From NCBI GenBank assembly GCA_934045905.1, contig OW203769.1:23591705-23655704 (forward strand): DNA of 64,000 nucleotides. Reading direction: 5' to 3'. The position numbers and the translations under genes were made by a program. This DNA is from Leuctra nigra. Taxonomy: Eukaryota; Arthropoda; Insecta; Plecoptera; Leuctridae. Positions 34,688 to 46,309 of this stretch are shown here, piece by piece. Numbering within the stretch: position 1 is the stretch's first letter; every line of letters starts with the position of its first letter. A model generated the notes under the pieces. It did not search any database, was not told where the DNA came from, and saw only the letters and a list, made by a program, of their open reading frames with translations.

Positions 34688-34921
34688 GGTCAATTTGTTA
34701 ACAAGTTGCTCGGGGTCAATTTGTTAACAAGTTGCTCGGGGTCAATTTGTTAACAAGATGCTCGGGGTCAATTTGTTAACAAGATGCTCGGGGTCAATTT
34801 GTTAACAAGTTGCTCGGGGTCAATTTGTTAACAAGGTGCTCGGGGTCAATTTGTTAACAAGTTACTCGGGGTCAATTTGTTAACAAGGGGCTCGGGGTCA
34901 ATTTGTTAACAAGGTGCTCGG
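34688..34921 (+). repeat. Minisatellite, nine 26-bp units
   Basis: Nine units begin GGTCAATTTGTTAACAAG and end GCTCGG, starting every 26 nt from 34688 to 34896. Variation is confined mainly to the one or two bases before GCTCGG. Each unit contains the palindrome GTTAAC. The period is not a multiple of three, so open frames crossing it are not genes. It starts 74 bp after a palindromic MITE. Confidence 0.95.
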
Positions 34922-35629
34922 GGGCAAAATGGAGGATGGAGGCTCCGTCCTAGGGAGTACCCAAATGCGCCAGAAACCTTATTTTCGTTTTCCCCCGAAA
35001 ATAACCATTGTATGTGGATCCAGGCCGCACAGGCACGGGATTAATTTTAATTTCATAATTAATTTGGTACAGTTTAATGAGATTGGCTGCAATATGATAT
35101 TTTATCTACAATTGTTCCTTCATAAAAATATATGTTATTTTAATAAAAGTTTATTTTTGATAAATTTAAAGATTGTTCCTATGTCGCTTCAATCATTGAA
35201 ATGAACAGTGATGGTCCGATTATAAACTAAATATTTGGGAACCACTGGGCTCCATAGAACTATTCGTAAAAAAATCTGGTTAGCTTTTAAACAAACACAT
35301 GTTATCTAATATTACCTAAACATAATGTAAATAATGACAAACACCTCAAGAGGCGTATTGATCCAGATGCAATGAAATGCTGAGCAGAAAAAATAGTAAA
35401 TTAAATTTTATATCTATTTTATTAACATGTGGTTTTAGTTTGTATTTGACAATTCCAGAAGCCGCTCAAGAGAGACTTGTGATTGGTCAATAAAAAAGCC
35501 GCGAAACGCAAAACGCAAAACGCGCTTGTTGTAAAACCCGGCCTTATTCAAATTCAACTGCGTACAACCAAACGCGTTCAAATTCGACCGCTGCGATCTC
35601 ACAGTCTCCCAAAAGACCAATTCAGAAAA
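34922..35629. other. No gene; half of a GCG-rich repeat
   Basis: GCGAAACGCAAAACGCAAAACGCG-like sequence near 35500-35525 resembles the ends of the element at 62503-62898; the other end is not found here. Nothing else is recognised. Confidence 0.4.
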
Positions 35630-35784
35630 TATCTAGGTGGCTCTGGTTTCTATAGATAAATTCACATGCAGTTTGGTTTTCCATATATCTATTTGTGTTG
35701 TACAACAATGGGTTACAATAAGAATACACGCTTGGAAAATCATACTGCATGTGAAATTCATTAGAATCCAGAGCCATCCAGATA
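35630..35784. mobile_element. MITE, ~50-bp terminal inverted repeats
   Basis: The left TATCTAGGTGGCTCTGG and right CCAGAGCCATCCAGATA are inverted. Pairing continues through AATTCACATGCAGT and GGTTTTCC. Length 155 bp, non-coding. Confidence 0.75.
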
Positions 35785-36484
35785 ATTTCAGAATTGGTCT
35801 AACAGCGGATCCGGACAAATTGTCATTAGGTATACATTTTCCTAACTAATATTATTTTGAATTATAATTGGACTAATTTAACCACGAGAAAATACTATTA
35901 AACTTGTGCAAGATTCAAAATATTTTACTGCAATTTAATAAATTGAATCTTTAGCTATGCAGAAAACGTTACACAATAATAGTAATAGGTATTTTTGTTA
36001 TTGAATATAAATAAAATTCCACATCGGATTAATTCATTAGTAGTCAATAAAAAATATACGGCACATGAAAGAATATCTCATACTAAACAAGGCGTAATAA
36101 ACAATTATTTCAAATTTTAACTCATTCCGTAGGTATTGAAGTAGATACCTACGGGAATAATGTCAAGTTTGTCAATGGCAAAGTTGTGGAGACTGTTTAA
36201 GTAATTTTAAATGAAACAAAGGTATTATGCCGACATTTGATTGTGTTGGGTATTCAAGATACCTATCTGCGACTGCGAGTTCAGAATTATTTGAACAATT
36301 TTTCGTTTAATTAAGAGATTTTCAATTTTATTTATATTCATATTTACCTATATATAGAGAATTTAAAAAATTGAATATAACCCAGTATTAATGTGCAACT
36401 GAACGAAATTATGTTTGAGCGCTTGCTGGTGTATATGCCTAAGTATTTTGTCTGAATTTCTGAATATTTCTGATACTTCTTAAT
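35785..36484. other. No gene recognised
   Basis: AT-rich spacer before the LINE fragment at 36485. Confidence 0.35.
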
Positions 36485-37900
36485 AGGCAGCCAAAATATA
36501 CGAGAAGATACTAGAGAGAAGGCTCATGCTATACTTGGAGGAGAAGATAAGGGAGGAGCAGTATGGTTTTAGGCGGGGGCGGTCGACCATTGACCTAGTA
36601 TTTGCACTGCGGCAGCTGATGGAAAGCAGATGGGAAGAGGGATCCATTACAAGGATGGTTTTTTTGGACCTCGAGAAAGCTTACGACAGGCTACCTAGAG
36701 AGATGGTGTGGAAGTGTTTGAAGAGGAAAGAAGTGTGTGGAGAACTAATAAAGAAGATAAAGAGTACGTATAAGAACAGCTGGAGTTGTGTGCAGTGCAG
36801 TGTAGGGAGGACAGAATGGTTCCAAGTAAATGAAGGCTTAAAGCAAGGTAGTGTGTTGTCACCGACTCTGTTTGGTGTTGTAATGGATGAGATGGTACGG
36901 GAAGTGGAGAATGACGAAGTGGAAGGAAGGGATTCAAAAACATTTATATATGCAGATGACATTATGATATGGAGCGAGTCGGAAGATGAGATACAGTTGA
37001 AGGTGGATAAATGGAATTGTGTGACAGAAAAGTATGGCCTACATATTAGCAGAGAAAAGAGTGAAACATTGTGTATGGACAGAGGAAAGAAGGCGAGGTG
37101 CAAGATTGGAATCCAGGGAGCAATGCTGCAAGAACGGGAGGAGTTTAAATATTTAGGAAGTGTTGTGACAAGGGATGGTAAGGTGGAGCGCGAGATAAAG
37201 AAGAGACGAGCAGCGGCGGAGAGCTTTTACCAATGTGTTCGGAAGCTGTTATGGAAGGAGGGTATACCAATGAGGTGCAAACTACTGATATACAAACTGT
37301 ACTATATTCCAATCCTGACATATGGGGCGGTAACATGGCCAATGGGCAGAAGAGAAATAGCAGAAATCCAGGCATCACAGATGAAGTTTTTGAGAGGGGT
37401 GGCGGGAGTGACCAAGTTGGATAAAATCAGGAGTAAGAAGATAAGACAAGACTTGGGAGTGGAGAAGTTAAGTTTGAAGATAAGTCGAGAGAGGTTGAGA
37501 TGGTTCGGGCACATGAAAAGAATGGGAGAGGAAAGAATTCCTAGAAGAGAATTTGAGAAGGGAAGACAAGTGAAGAAAAAGAAGGCTGGGCGTCCGAGGA
37601 CCAAGTGGATGGACAGCATTGAAGAGGATGTGGCGGAGAGAGGCGAAGATTGGAGGAGAGTGGAAGGAGAGAAGTGGTGGGAAGATGTAGAAAGATGGAA
37701 TGAGTTGGTGGAGCGGCAGGTGGAGGAATCAGAGGAGAGCGAAGACGATGAGGAAGAAGACGACGGGGAAGAAGTTGGAATGGCCGGCCGACTTCGGCAT
37801 CCCAGGAGGCCCTAGAAGAAGGTGGAGCTACCTCCACCCCCCAACCCGACTTTAGTTGGATGGGGTATAATTAATTGTTAATTAATTGATATAATAAAAA
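36485..37900 (+). mobile_element. 5'-truncated LINE with open RT region
   Basis: Begins inside the reverse-transcriptase domain (KIYEKILERRLMLYLEEKIR) and ends after the ORF2 stop in a short AT-rich 3' tail. The endonuclease and N-terminal RT are missing, as is usual for LINE copies that reverse-transcribe incompletely. A second fragment of the same family is at 27955-28445. Confidence 0.8.
36526..37815 (+). CDS. LINE reverse transcriptase, C-terminal 429 codons
   Basis: Motifs in order: EEQYGFRRGRSTID (RT block 2-3), FLDLEKAYDRL (first catalytic Asp), NEGLKQGSVLSPTLFGVVMD, FIYADDIMIWSE (YADD catalytic pair), and YLGSVVTRDG. The C-terminal segment has RLRWFGHMKRMG, AGRPRTKWMDSI and an acidic tail EESEESEDDEEEDD. 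The frame is unbroken and continues upstream to 36485 without an ATG, so 36526 is only the first ATG and not a biological start. The clade (RTE-like or other) is not certain. It is not autonomous without its 5' half. Confidence 0.8.
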   Translation: MLYLEEKIREEQYGFRRGRSTIDLVFALRQLMESRWEEGSITRMVFLDLEKAYDRLPREMVWKCLKRKEVCGELIKKIKSTYKNSWSCVQCSVGRTEWFQVNEGLKQGSVLSPTLFGVVMDEMVREVENDEVEGRDSKTFIYADDIMIWSESEDEIQLKVDKWNCVTEKYGLHISREKSETLCMDRGKKARCKIGIQGAMLQEREEFKYLGSVVTRDGKVEREIKKRRAAAESFYQCVRKLLWKEGIPMRCKLLIYKLYYIPILTYGAVTWPMGRREIAEIQASQMKFLRGVAGVTKLDKIRSKKIRQDLGVEKLSLKISRERLRWFGHMKRMGEERIPRREFEKGRQVKKKKAGRPRTKWMDSIEEDVAERGEDWRRVEGEKWWEDVERWNELVERQVEESEESEDDEEEDDGEEVGMAGRLRHPRRP

Positions 37901-38379
37901 TAACTAAATAAAACCCATCGTTATGCTGAGAGAAGAATACAACGAACTTATTCATTTCGTATGGCATAAATCGTGCTATAATATGGTGACCTTACCAGGG
38001 GTCCTATTCTATACACACTTAAAAATAATTAGATTACATAAGATTAGATTCTATACTCTCAGTTGACCATATACATAATATTTGACATGATTTTGTGAAA
38101 ACGGTGTAAGTTTTGTCCGAGTGATAGAATTTTCGCACCTAACTGGTGTGCTATATAAGTATACGTTAAATAAAATTACACCGCCTTAAAATGTTGATCA
38201 TATACACCGAATGTTGGCGGTCAAGCTTGAAGTGCTTTTGGTGTGGCTATTTTTAGTGTGAAACTTTCTTGTCACGTGACAATTTTCTCATCTCAATGAT
38301 CTTCATGGCCTTCTAGGGTGAGATTTGAAGGTTGTCACCGCGACAAGAAGGTTCTCATTTTATATGATCGCACCCCAGT

Positions 38380-38855
38380 TCTAGATTAAGGTGCTGCAAG
38401 CGCGAGCGATTTTGCAGCCTTTTGTAGACACTTTTTGCGATACGATTGGAGACGAAATGGGTAGACCAAATTATTTGAAATTTTTATCGTGATTAGATAA
38501 AAAAACAAACTTAGGGTTATTCCTTGGTACATTTTTAATTTTTTGTTTCGTTAATTAGTAATAATTAGTGGATTTTTGGTGAAAATTAGCTATTTTCTAG
38601 TCTCCCTGGGCGCCGTATAAAATTAAATTTCAAAAATGTGCCAGGGGATAACCCTAAGTTTGTCTTTCATCTAATCATGGTTAAAATTTGAGATCAATTG
38701 GTTTACGGGTTTGGTCCCCAATCGTATCGCAAATTTCATAGTTTTGCGCGGTTTTGTAGAGTAACCTGCGCCTAATTAACGATGCAATAAGCAAAAATTA
38801 AAAAGTGCTACTAATATACAATCAGACTGATCATGTGAACATCCTGTAAAAGTTA
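38380..38855. repeat. Foldback-type repeat
   Basis: TTTGCGATACGATTGGAGAC through AAACTTAGGGTT (38435-38520) faces AACCCTAAGTTTGTC through CAATCGTATCGCAAA (38650-38735) in inverted orientation. The right half extends to about 38855 and recurs, reverse-complemented, at 32160-32540. Confidence 0.65.
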
Positions 38856-38869
38856 CACTTACTTATGAA

Positions 38870-41590
38870 ACAATTTTTCTCTCACAATTTTCTAAAACGG
38901 CCAAGCGCTAGTATCACCTTAATATCAGTAAATAATAAAAACAATAATTTATATATAAATTATAAATTATAAATTATAAATTTATAAAATTTCCAAAGAA
39001 ATTGTTGAAAATAAAATATCGTTTAAATTTTAGTATAACATTGCTCTGAGAGGTTTGAATATCTAATAAATATAGCCATCTTTAACACACGATTTTCATT
39101 CATATAAATACCCCGTTAATTTAGAACCTTGAAACGCTCACTTATAGACAAAAAGATGTTACGAGATTCTTCTACCAGAAATATCGAACATCGGAATGTA
39201 CTTAGCATTCACCTTTTCAAACTCCGGACCACTCTAAGCAGATCACGATTCGGCTAATCACGATGTTCATAATTAATAATCTACTCATTTATGTATATTT
39301 AAATCAACACTTTGGGCGCAATGCGTTTAATTTTTTGTGTAGTTATAAAACTAAAGAAAATTTGTGACGTATTGGGCGTATTAACTATATCTGAAGGACT
39401 TAAACATTATATTTCAGAGATATAAACAGTGTTCAGTTGTTGTATACTAAATACACAAAATTACTACAAATTTAATGATAAATTGTGTGATATGCCAATA
39501 GACCGAGTTTTCATCAACAATTGATTTTTTATTTTGGTGGGATAATATTTTATTTACTTTTAAGATTATACTTTCAGGGGAGCTATCGTTTTCGTTGATG
39601 ACACTCTATTCAACAATCAAACAATGTAACTAATTCAGACTGATACATAAACGAAACGCAGAGGCGAACGGCCTTCTTCAAGACAAACCTACACCCATTT
39701 ATAACACGTTACATTATTTTTGAAATTTTGTATTTAGAATGCCAAGATTTTTTTCTGTATATTACCTGTTACAAAATTAAAAGAGTTGTAAAACAAATTA
39801 TTTTAAATATAAAAATCCATTTTTGGAAATTTTTAACAATAGAAAAAATTGTGTTTACTCAAAACGTGATTCAAAAGTCACAGTTGGTCTGAGGAACCCA
39901 ATTTTGTTTTGTGAGGTGATAGATTTATGGTCAATTGTTTGCACATGGAATCAATATTCTAAAAAAATAATTACTTTCAAAACATATTTAATTTGTTTTT
40001 AAATTATCAACAATATAAATTATTTTCAACACCTCATAAAAAATACCCTGTTCAAACCAATTTTATAATTTTAGTTCAAACCACAGATAATGTATAGGTT
40101 GGTCGATTTTCGCTATACCTATAGGTATATTGGGAAACCGTATCCAGTGACAATTGCCATTCACCCATTGTCAAACAGATCAAGAACAAGACAAACAAGC
40201 TCTCAGCCGTGTTTTTTTGCATTTTGTCCTGTGGAGGATTATATATAAATGTATGTATCAATGCACAGCTAACAAAAAATCGCCCTTCCAGCCCCTGACT
40301 TGATACCTGGCTCATCTCTAAATTTACAACCTGCCAACACAGAAACTTACTGATTATCAAGCTCCATTGTGCAAATTCTGAGTGGAAATCAATGGAAACC
40401 TGGCAAATAGGTATAGAGAGAATCGACCTACTATAAAATCTACTTAAAAAATAAAAATCAAGTTAATAGCTGCTATACAAACAGAGATAACACATTTCGA
40501 AACTTTAAAAACGTCCGAAAATCTGCTCTGAGATACAAGCAGTCAATGCAGTCAAAGTGATGAGAATTTTCTACTCCTATGACTTATACATTACACTTAA
40601 AAAAAATTATAGATACAATAAAACTAAAAGAAGGAGAAGAAACAGAAAAAAAACAGCTACCTATTTCAGAAAATTGAAAATGAAGATTTATTTAAATTTG
40701 CTGTTTTCAAGTGTATCATGGTAACTTGCGACTAATGTTATTTATAAAATAATAACTTTTTATAACTTGATTCATATACTGACGTACTACACGTCTTCTG
40801 TAATAGATTTCTAAATACACATGCTGTAAATTTAAATATGTACAAATTTGGTGATTACTTACATTTTGAGCAAGTTCATGTATAAATAAACCGAGCTATT
40901 ACTATTAATAAAATTATTTGTACCTATATAAAATTAAAACAATGTGTATAATAGAGGATGGCATGCAAGAACGGGGTAATGAGAGTTAGTTGGTTCTTGC
41001 CCGCCGCAATTATTCTTAGATGTTTAGGTATTTATATATTTATATAGTTCACTCTATTTAAATACTGGGTATACCTATGTGAGAGTATTTAATTTTATAT
41101 ATAAAAAAAATAGCAAAAAATTACTTGATTATGAATAAGTTACAAATATTATAATCAATTTATTAAATCATCGGACTTATTAGTTTGAACGTTATTACGT
41201 TATTAGTTTCTATTCGTAATCGTAGACTTCAGAAATATTTTATTTTTAATTCGAGGCTGAAGATAATGTCACAATCATTATCTCCTTGGTCACAGATTTT
41301 AAATAACTACTACTGAAAAAGTTATTAGCTAAAAAATACTCCATATAGATCATCTTTAATTGCACATCAATCGAACTTTGAAACACAGTCATCCTCAATC
41401 CAGTAAAAGGTCAAGTGCCTAATTAATATTGAGCGTGAAGCTTAACGTCGGTAACGTCTTGAGAATACTAAACCTAATTGTCTCATCATTTACCAGCTTG
41501 TTCCCCCACTATTGTAGCATCCTTGATGAATGATCTATTTACATTATACCAATCTTTTAACATGGTCTAATTCTATTGCTCATCACTTTC
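38870..41590. other. No gene recognised; one promoter-like site
   Basis: AT-rich interval upstream of gene B. TATAAATAC at 39103 (plus) with TCACTT about 37 nt downstream resembles the cuticle-gene promoters, but I find no short first exon with a donor after it. A 94-codon minus frame at 40076-40360 has no recognisable motif. Confidence 0.35.
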
Positions 41591-41594
41591 GTTT

Positions 41595-41687
41595 TATATA
41601 AATACAAGCAACTTGTTTTAGACATTGTCATTCTTTCGTGAACTTTGAAAGGTCTAACATTCTAGACAGGAAGAACACATCTGTACC
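41595..41687 (+). promoter_or_regulatory. TATA/Inr core promoter of gene B
   Basis: TATATAAATAC at 41595 and a TCATTC initiator with its A at 41630, then a 5' UTR of about 58 nt to ACCATG at 41688. Confidence 0.7.
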
Positions 41688-44600
41688 ATGAAACTGGTGA
41701 GTGAATGTTTATTCAAATTTAATGTAAACTCAAGTTTTATAGCGAATTGGGTCCGATATCTTTTATTAAAATTTCAACTAAAGTTTAGTCAAATTATTAT
41801 GAAGTTGGAAAGTCACATAATCACTGGCTCATTTCGTTTTTGCAGCTTGTGCAGCCACGGGGTAGGGGGGGGGGGGGGGGCAAAATTTGAATGTATCTTA
41901 TTCTGGTTGATGCTGAGTTTACTCTAGAATGGACGACTAATTAGAATTTGCAAGGATTTTTTTATTATTTATTTTTATTGTAGATTGATCAATTTCTTTT
42001 TGAGAAATGTTAAACTGTAAGGTTGTTTAAATGTGAGAAGTTTGTAAAAAATTTTATCTAACGATGATCCTATTCGAATCTAATGGCCATCTCAAATTCA
42101 TTGTTTCTCACATTTAGGAACATTTATTTCCAAAACTGTGAACACTCAATTTCTCAATGAGAAAAAGAAATTATTATACCTATCTCTTCAGGGTATCATC
42201 ACAGAATCCTCATGTTAGTTCAATTTATAGACCACATGTGAAATTATGAGTTTAAAATTTCAGCTCAGTATCATCATCAGATTCTTGGGAAAATGTTCCT
42301 AGCCATCATACAAAATTATACATGTTAAACCTTCGTAACACTCCCCAATGAAATTAAAAATAACATAATTTTGTTATGTTATTGTTATTGAAAATAACAT
42401 AATTTTCAAAATAAGAATTGTATACCTAGTTGAAAGAAATTTTGATAATCAAATGGATACAAATTGTGCTTACATCGCGTATGCACTTAATTCTATAGGG
42501 AACTTAATTTTTCCGGGCCTGCGCGGCCCGGACCCATTGTTATTATGAGGCCCTCCCTTATTCTCAAAACGGATCTGAGGTTATATTACTTTATCAAGGT
42601 ACTACAAAAATTCAAAGTATACGCAACTAGATTTACAATAGTAAGCGAAACGTGTCATAAAGTACAATCACAAAAAGATTTACCTATAAGTCAGTTTTGA
42701 AGATATTTACGGTAGGTATATTGGCAATGAAAAAAGTATGGGGGGGGGATTAAAGTATCCTGTGGGAGGGGAAGAAAAATATGATGTAAATATGACGTAA
42801 ATATGAAGTTTCGCCACTGTATACAGAAGGATCTTTCGTGAAATTTGTCGGTTATTTGTTTATACTTTATACAAGAAATTGGTCGGATATTGTTTATAAA
42901 CAATTTATGAATGACACTTGTAAGACGATGATTATTTAAATTGTTTGCAGAATACTAGTTTTATCGACCGATATAGATTATACAAATTAATTAAATTCAG
43001 GCAAAATAACTTAGTAAGTACCTATTATAATAGGTTATAATAGGTAATAGGTATAGGTTATAGGTTATTTGGCATGAAATAAAGGACTCCTTGAAACTTG
43101 TTTGTTTTTGTTAATGCAAATATCATCCGGCCATAAAATTTGTCAGGTTATTAAATAATAGTCTTGTCACCAAACAAATTTCCAGCGAAAATCTTATCAA
43201 CAATTTTTAACATAATAATGCCAATAATAATCTATAATAATTACCGAAATAAGACATGATCAGATAACACTTTTAATAATTTAAAGTCATGTTGCTAATG
43301 TGATTGAATATCTCTCTGCAGTTGATATTAAATAGCATGATATTAAATGTTGATATTATTATGTTGATATTGAATATCTGAGATGTTCACCAGAAATTTC
43401 AACTTATTTCATACTGCGTCGTGATATTGTACATTCTTTGCACTAGATTGGCTGCTCTCTAGAAATTATACTTTCGTGACTGATGATACATTCGTAAAAT
43501 TCAATCATTTCTTAGTGATCCAATCCCACTATAATCTACAGAAATCCCAGAATTTAGCAATTCTTACTCATGAGGTAAAATAAAATATAATTGATTTTTT
43601 TTTATTATTATACAGACTTCGTCGCTTCCCAAATAATATGAAGCAGCAATAACATGCTCAAAACAAGCACATTTTGTAAACTAGACAATATTGTATAATT
43701 TTGAATAAATTTCACTATTCGGACGACTCTTTCACCTCGTCATTATTGTCTTCCCTTTTTGGGGTCCAAATTCATATACCGGAATTACTTGCAGCACTGC
43801 AGTGTCTAATTGAAACCAAGTCACATTCGTGTAGGTACTTTCATTTTCATTGAGAGCCATAATGTTTTGATACTCCCTTTGTTTTATATTAATATCCTTC
43901 CAAAAATCATTTCGCTCTATGCTGTAAAACAATATTGAATTTGATTAGTGTATATTCATTAGTTGATTTGGGTTATTGTTGAATTCTCGTTTCGTAAATA
44001 AAATCAATTAGGTACTAAAACCGGTTGAAGAAGCCATCCTGAATCAGTAGGTATATCAGGACATCGTTGTGATTCTAGAGGTAGTGTAATTAATTCAATA
44101 AATGTTGAAATGGTATCAAAACTAAATAGTAAATAATCCTCCTAATCCCATTCTAATAATAGTAATCCTAATAATAAACGTCTATCTTCTTGCTAGCTAT
44201 TGGTCCTCGCCCTGATCGGTGCTGCCACCGCCGGCCGTCTCGAGAACAACTATCTCCCACCATCAGGTGCTTCCCACTCCGGTGGCTCGGCCGGAGCGAT
44301 TCAAGCTCCTTACTCCAGCAACAGAGCTCAACAGGGACAACAAGGTGGATTCCAGAGCCAACAGGGAGGATACAAGAGCCAACAGAGCGGATTCCAGAGC
44401 CAACAGAGTGGATCCCAGAGCCAACAGGGAGGATACAAGAGCCAACAGAGCGGATTCCAGAGCCAACAGGCACAACAGGGAGGATACAAGAGCCAACAGG
44501 GAGGATTCCAGAGCCAACAGAGCGGATTCCAGAGCCAACAGGGTTCCCGAACCTCTCCCCCGGTCGAGATCCTCAAGTACAGCAACGAGAACAACGGCGA

Positions 44601-44979
44601 AGGCACGTATCAATACAGCTACGAGACTTCCAACGGCATCAGTCAGTCGGAGAGCGGTTATTTGAAGAACGCCGGTAATCCTGAGACAGAGGTTAATGTT
44701 GCTTCCGGATCGTACTCGTTCACTGGCGAGGACGGCGTTCAGTACACGGTCAACTGGACTGCCGATGAGAACGGATTCCGTGCAGAGGGCGCGCATTTAC
44801 CGGTCGCGCCACCGACGCCGGAAGCCATCTTGCGGTCGCTTGAGCAGAACGCCGCTGAAGAGGCGAGGGGCAGCACTAGTCGAGGGGGTTCGTCAGGACA
44901 GCAGAGGGAGTATTTGGCACCTCAACAAACTGCCAACAAGCGACCCGGCTTCAGCCAGCTATCTGGATATAACTACTGA
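41688..44979 (+). CDS. RR-1 cuticle protein B, two exons
   Basis: Exon 1 is 41688-41696 (M K L, donor GTGAGT). Exon 2 is 44197-44979 (acceptor TTGCTAG). Phase 0; 263 aa. The signal peptide is MKLLLVLALIGAATAG. Residues 53-118 are nine 7-residue units such as GGYKSQQ, SGFQSQQ and GGFQSQQ plus an AQQ triplet. The chitin-binding region starts at about residue 139 (GTYQYSYETSNGISQSESGY) and includes SGSYSFTGEDGVQYTVNWTA and DENGFRAEGAHLPVAPPTP. The end is SGYNY-stop. It is close to gene A outside the repeat, in the opposite orientation. The 2.5-kb intron holds a 16-nt G run at 41865. Secreted; expected to bind chitin and to be cross-linked through Gln, Lys and Tyr in the repeats. Confidence 0.92.
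44344..44541 (+). repeat. 21-bp coding tandem repeat in gene B
   Basis: Nine in-frame 21-bp units (Gly/Ser-Gly-aromatic-Gln/Lys-Ser-Gln-Gln) with one 9-bp insert. Gene A has only two such units. Confidence 0.9.
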
Positions 44980-45098
44980 ACATTCGTTAAAATGACTTCT
45001 GCATTACTTCTTTATGTATGTGAACTTGATGATGACTTAAATTAGTATTTATTTTCTATTCTAGTTGTTTTCGGTTTGTAAATATGACAATTTAAAAC

Positions 45099-45104
45099 AA
45101 TAAA
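45099..45104 (+). terminator. Polyadenylation signal of gene B
   Basis: AATAAA about 120 nt past the stop codon. Confidence 0.6.
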
Positions 45105-46309
45105 AAAATTGATTCTACTATGAAAAAATATTTCTCTTGACCGATTCCTCTACTTTATCAAAAGATTTTATTGAATTTTTTTATCTGCACTATAGATTCT
45201 TTAAAGATTATAAAATAAAAATGTAAGTAACGTTTTTAATGAATACGCATGGAAATAGATGTTATCTTTATTTTTCACTTTGGAAAACACGTTTCAAATA
45301 TTTTTTTCTTTAATTATCTAATAGAAAAATTTCTTATATATTTTTATTTATATATTTTATGTTCAACGAATACATACAGTAATTTAAAGAAGTTGTCGTA
45401 TAATTATAGTATTCTTGTCAAACATGTTTTTTATTTATTATTTCATACTCAGCTTTGATGACAACATAGCTGCTGGCTGAAAATCATAGATTAGTACATA
45501 CGAAATAAACCGTTCGTTTATCATTATATTCTGTACGACTAGTAGCTTTTATAGTCAATAAAATGTGTCGACCAGTTTTTCTGTGAGGTCTCTCTCAAGA
45601 TGGTATATGTGTAGGACGAATTAGCACCCTCAGGATGATGTTCAGTAATATAAAATAACAACAATGCAATCACTTCGTCTTGTCTAATACCTTGCATATT
45701 CATTATAATGTAATTATCATCATTTAAGATTCAAGTACAAAAATTAATTATAGATTTATAGCTTCAAAAGAAATTAAAAACAAATAGTTGAGTTCAATTG
45801 CGCAGTGCCCTGATGCTGTAAAAGTTAACTATCTCTACTCAGAACCAACTCTTACCATATTTTTATAATTTCGTATCTGTGCTGTGGGACTTTATAATAA
45901 CCAGTGGTGTAGTCGAGGGTATACGCGGGTATACGCCGTTTAACTAAAACATTGATTTTGACCTGTGCGTAGGTATACCCATAAATAATTTTTGGCGTAT
46001 ACGCTATATACGAGTGTATACACCATTTTTCGTATATAAATCATGCCTTGTTAAAAAAATATAACTCGTCATTAAAGTAATAATACTAAAATAATTGCAA
46101 TGATAACGTAGTTGACTGTTTTATCGACCACTGCCAGTTAGAGTGTTTTGAAGTCACCGCCTTCGGAAAACAATTGTATTGTTTCTAGTAGAAAAACATT
46201 CATTTCGTTGCTAAATTTTGACGTTGTCGGTCGCTTTTGCAGTTTTGTCTGCATTTCTTTCAAAGAAACTTATTTTTGTGTTGATTTGACAACAAAATGT
46301 CTATATACA
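45105..46309. other. No gene recognised
   Basis: AT-rich. At 45901-46060 CAGTGGTGTAGTCGAGGGTA and repeated GTATACGC motifs suggest a repeat end (the CAGTGGTG start resembles hAT-type termini), but I do not find the matching opposite end. Confidence 0.35.

Noticed and set aside
34565..34753. Open frame entering the minisatellite
   Set aside because: Low-complexity protein that runs into a 26-bp repeat whose period is not a multiple of three.
36681..37103. Minus-strand 140-codon frame opposite the LINE RT
   Set aside because: Shadow of the RT coding strand, whose catalytic motifs are on plus.
39103..39257. Possible fifth cuticle-type promoter (TATAAATAC, TCACTT, ATG at 39156)
   Set aside because: The initiator spacing is longer than at the others, the ATG frame ends after 33 codons, and no donor follows a short exon. 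Kept only as a promoter-like site.
43732..43932. Minus-strand frame in the gene B intron with an acceptor-like TTTTACAG before it
   Set aside because: 66 codons, no recognisable motif, no donor or partner exon; insufficient to call.
44263..44796. Long minus-strand open frame opposite gene B, plus shifted frames on both strands
   Set aside because: Created by the 21-bp coding repeat, which keeps several frames open. Only the plus frame with signal peptide and RR domain makes sense.
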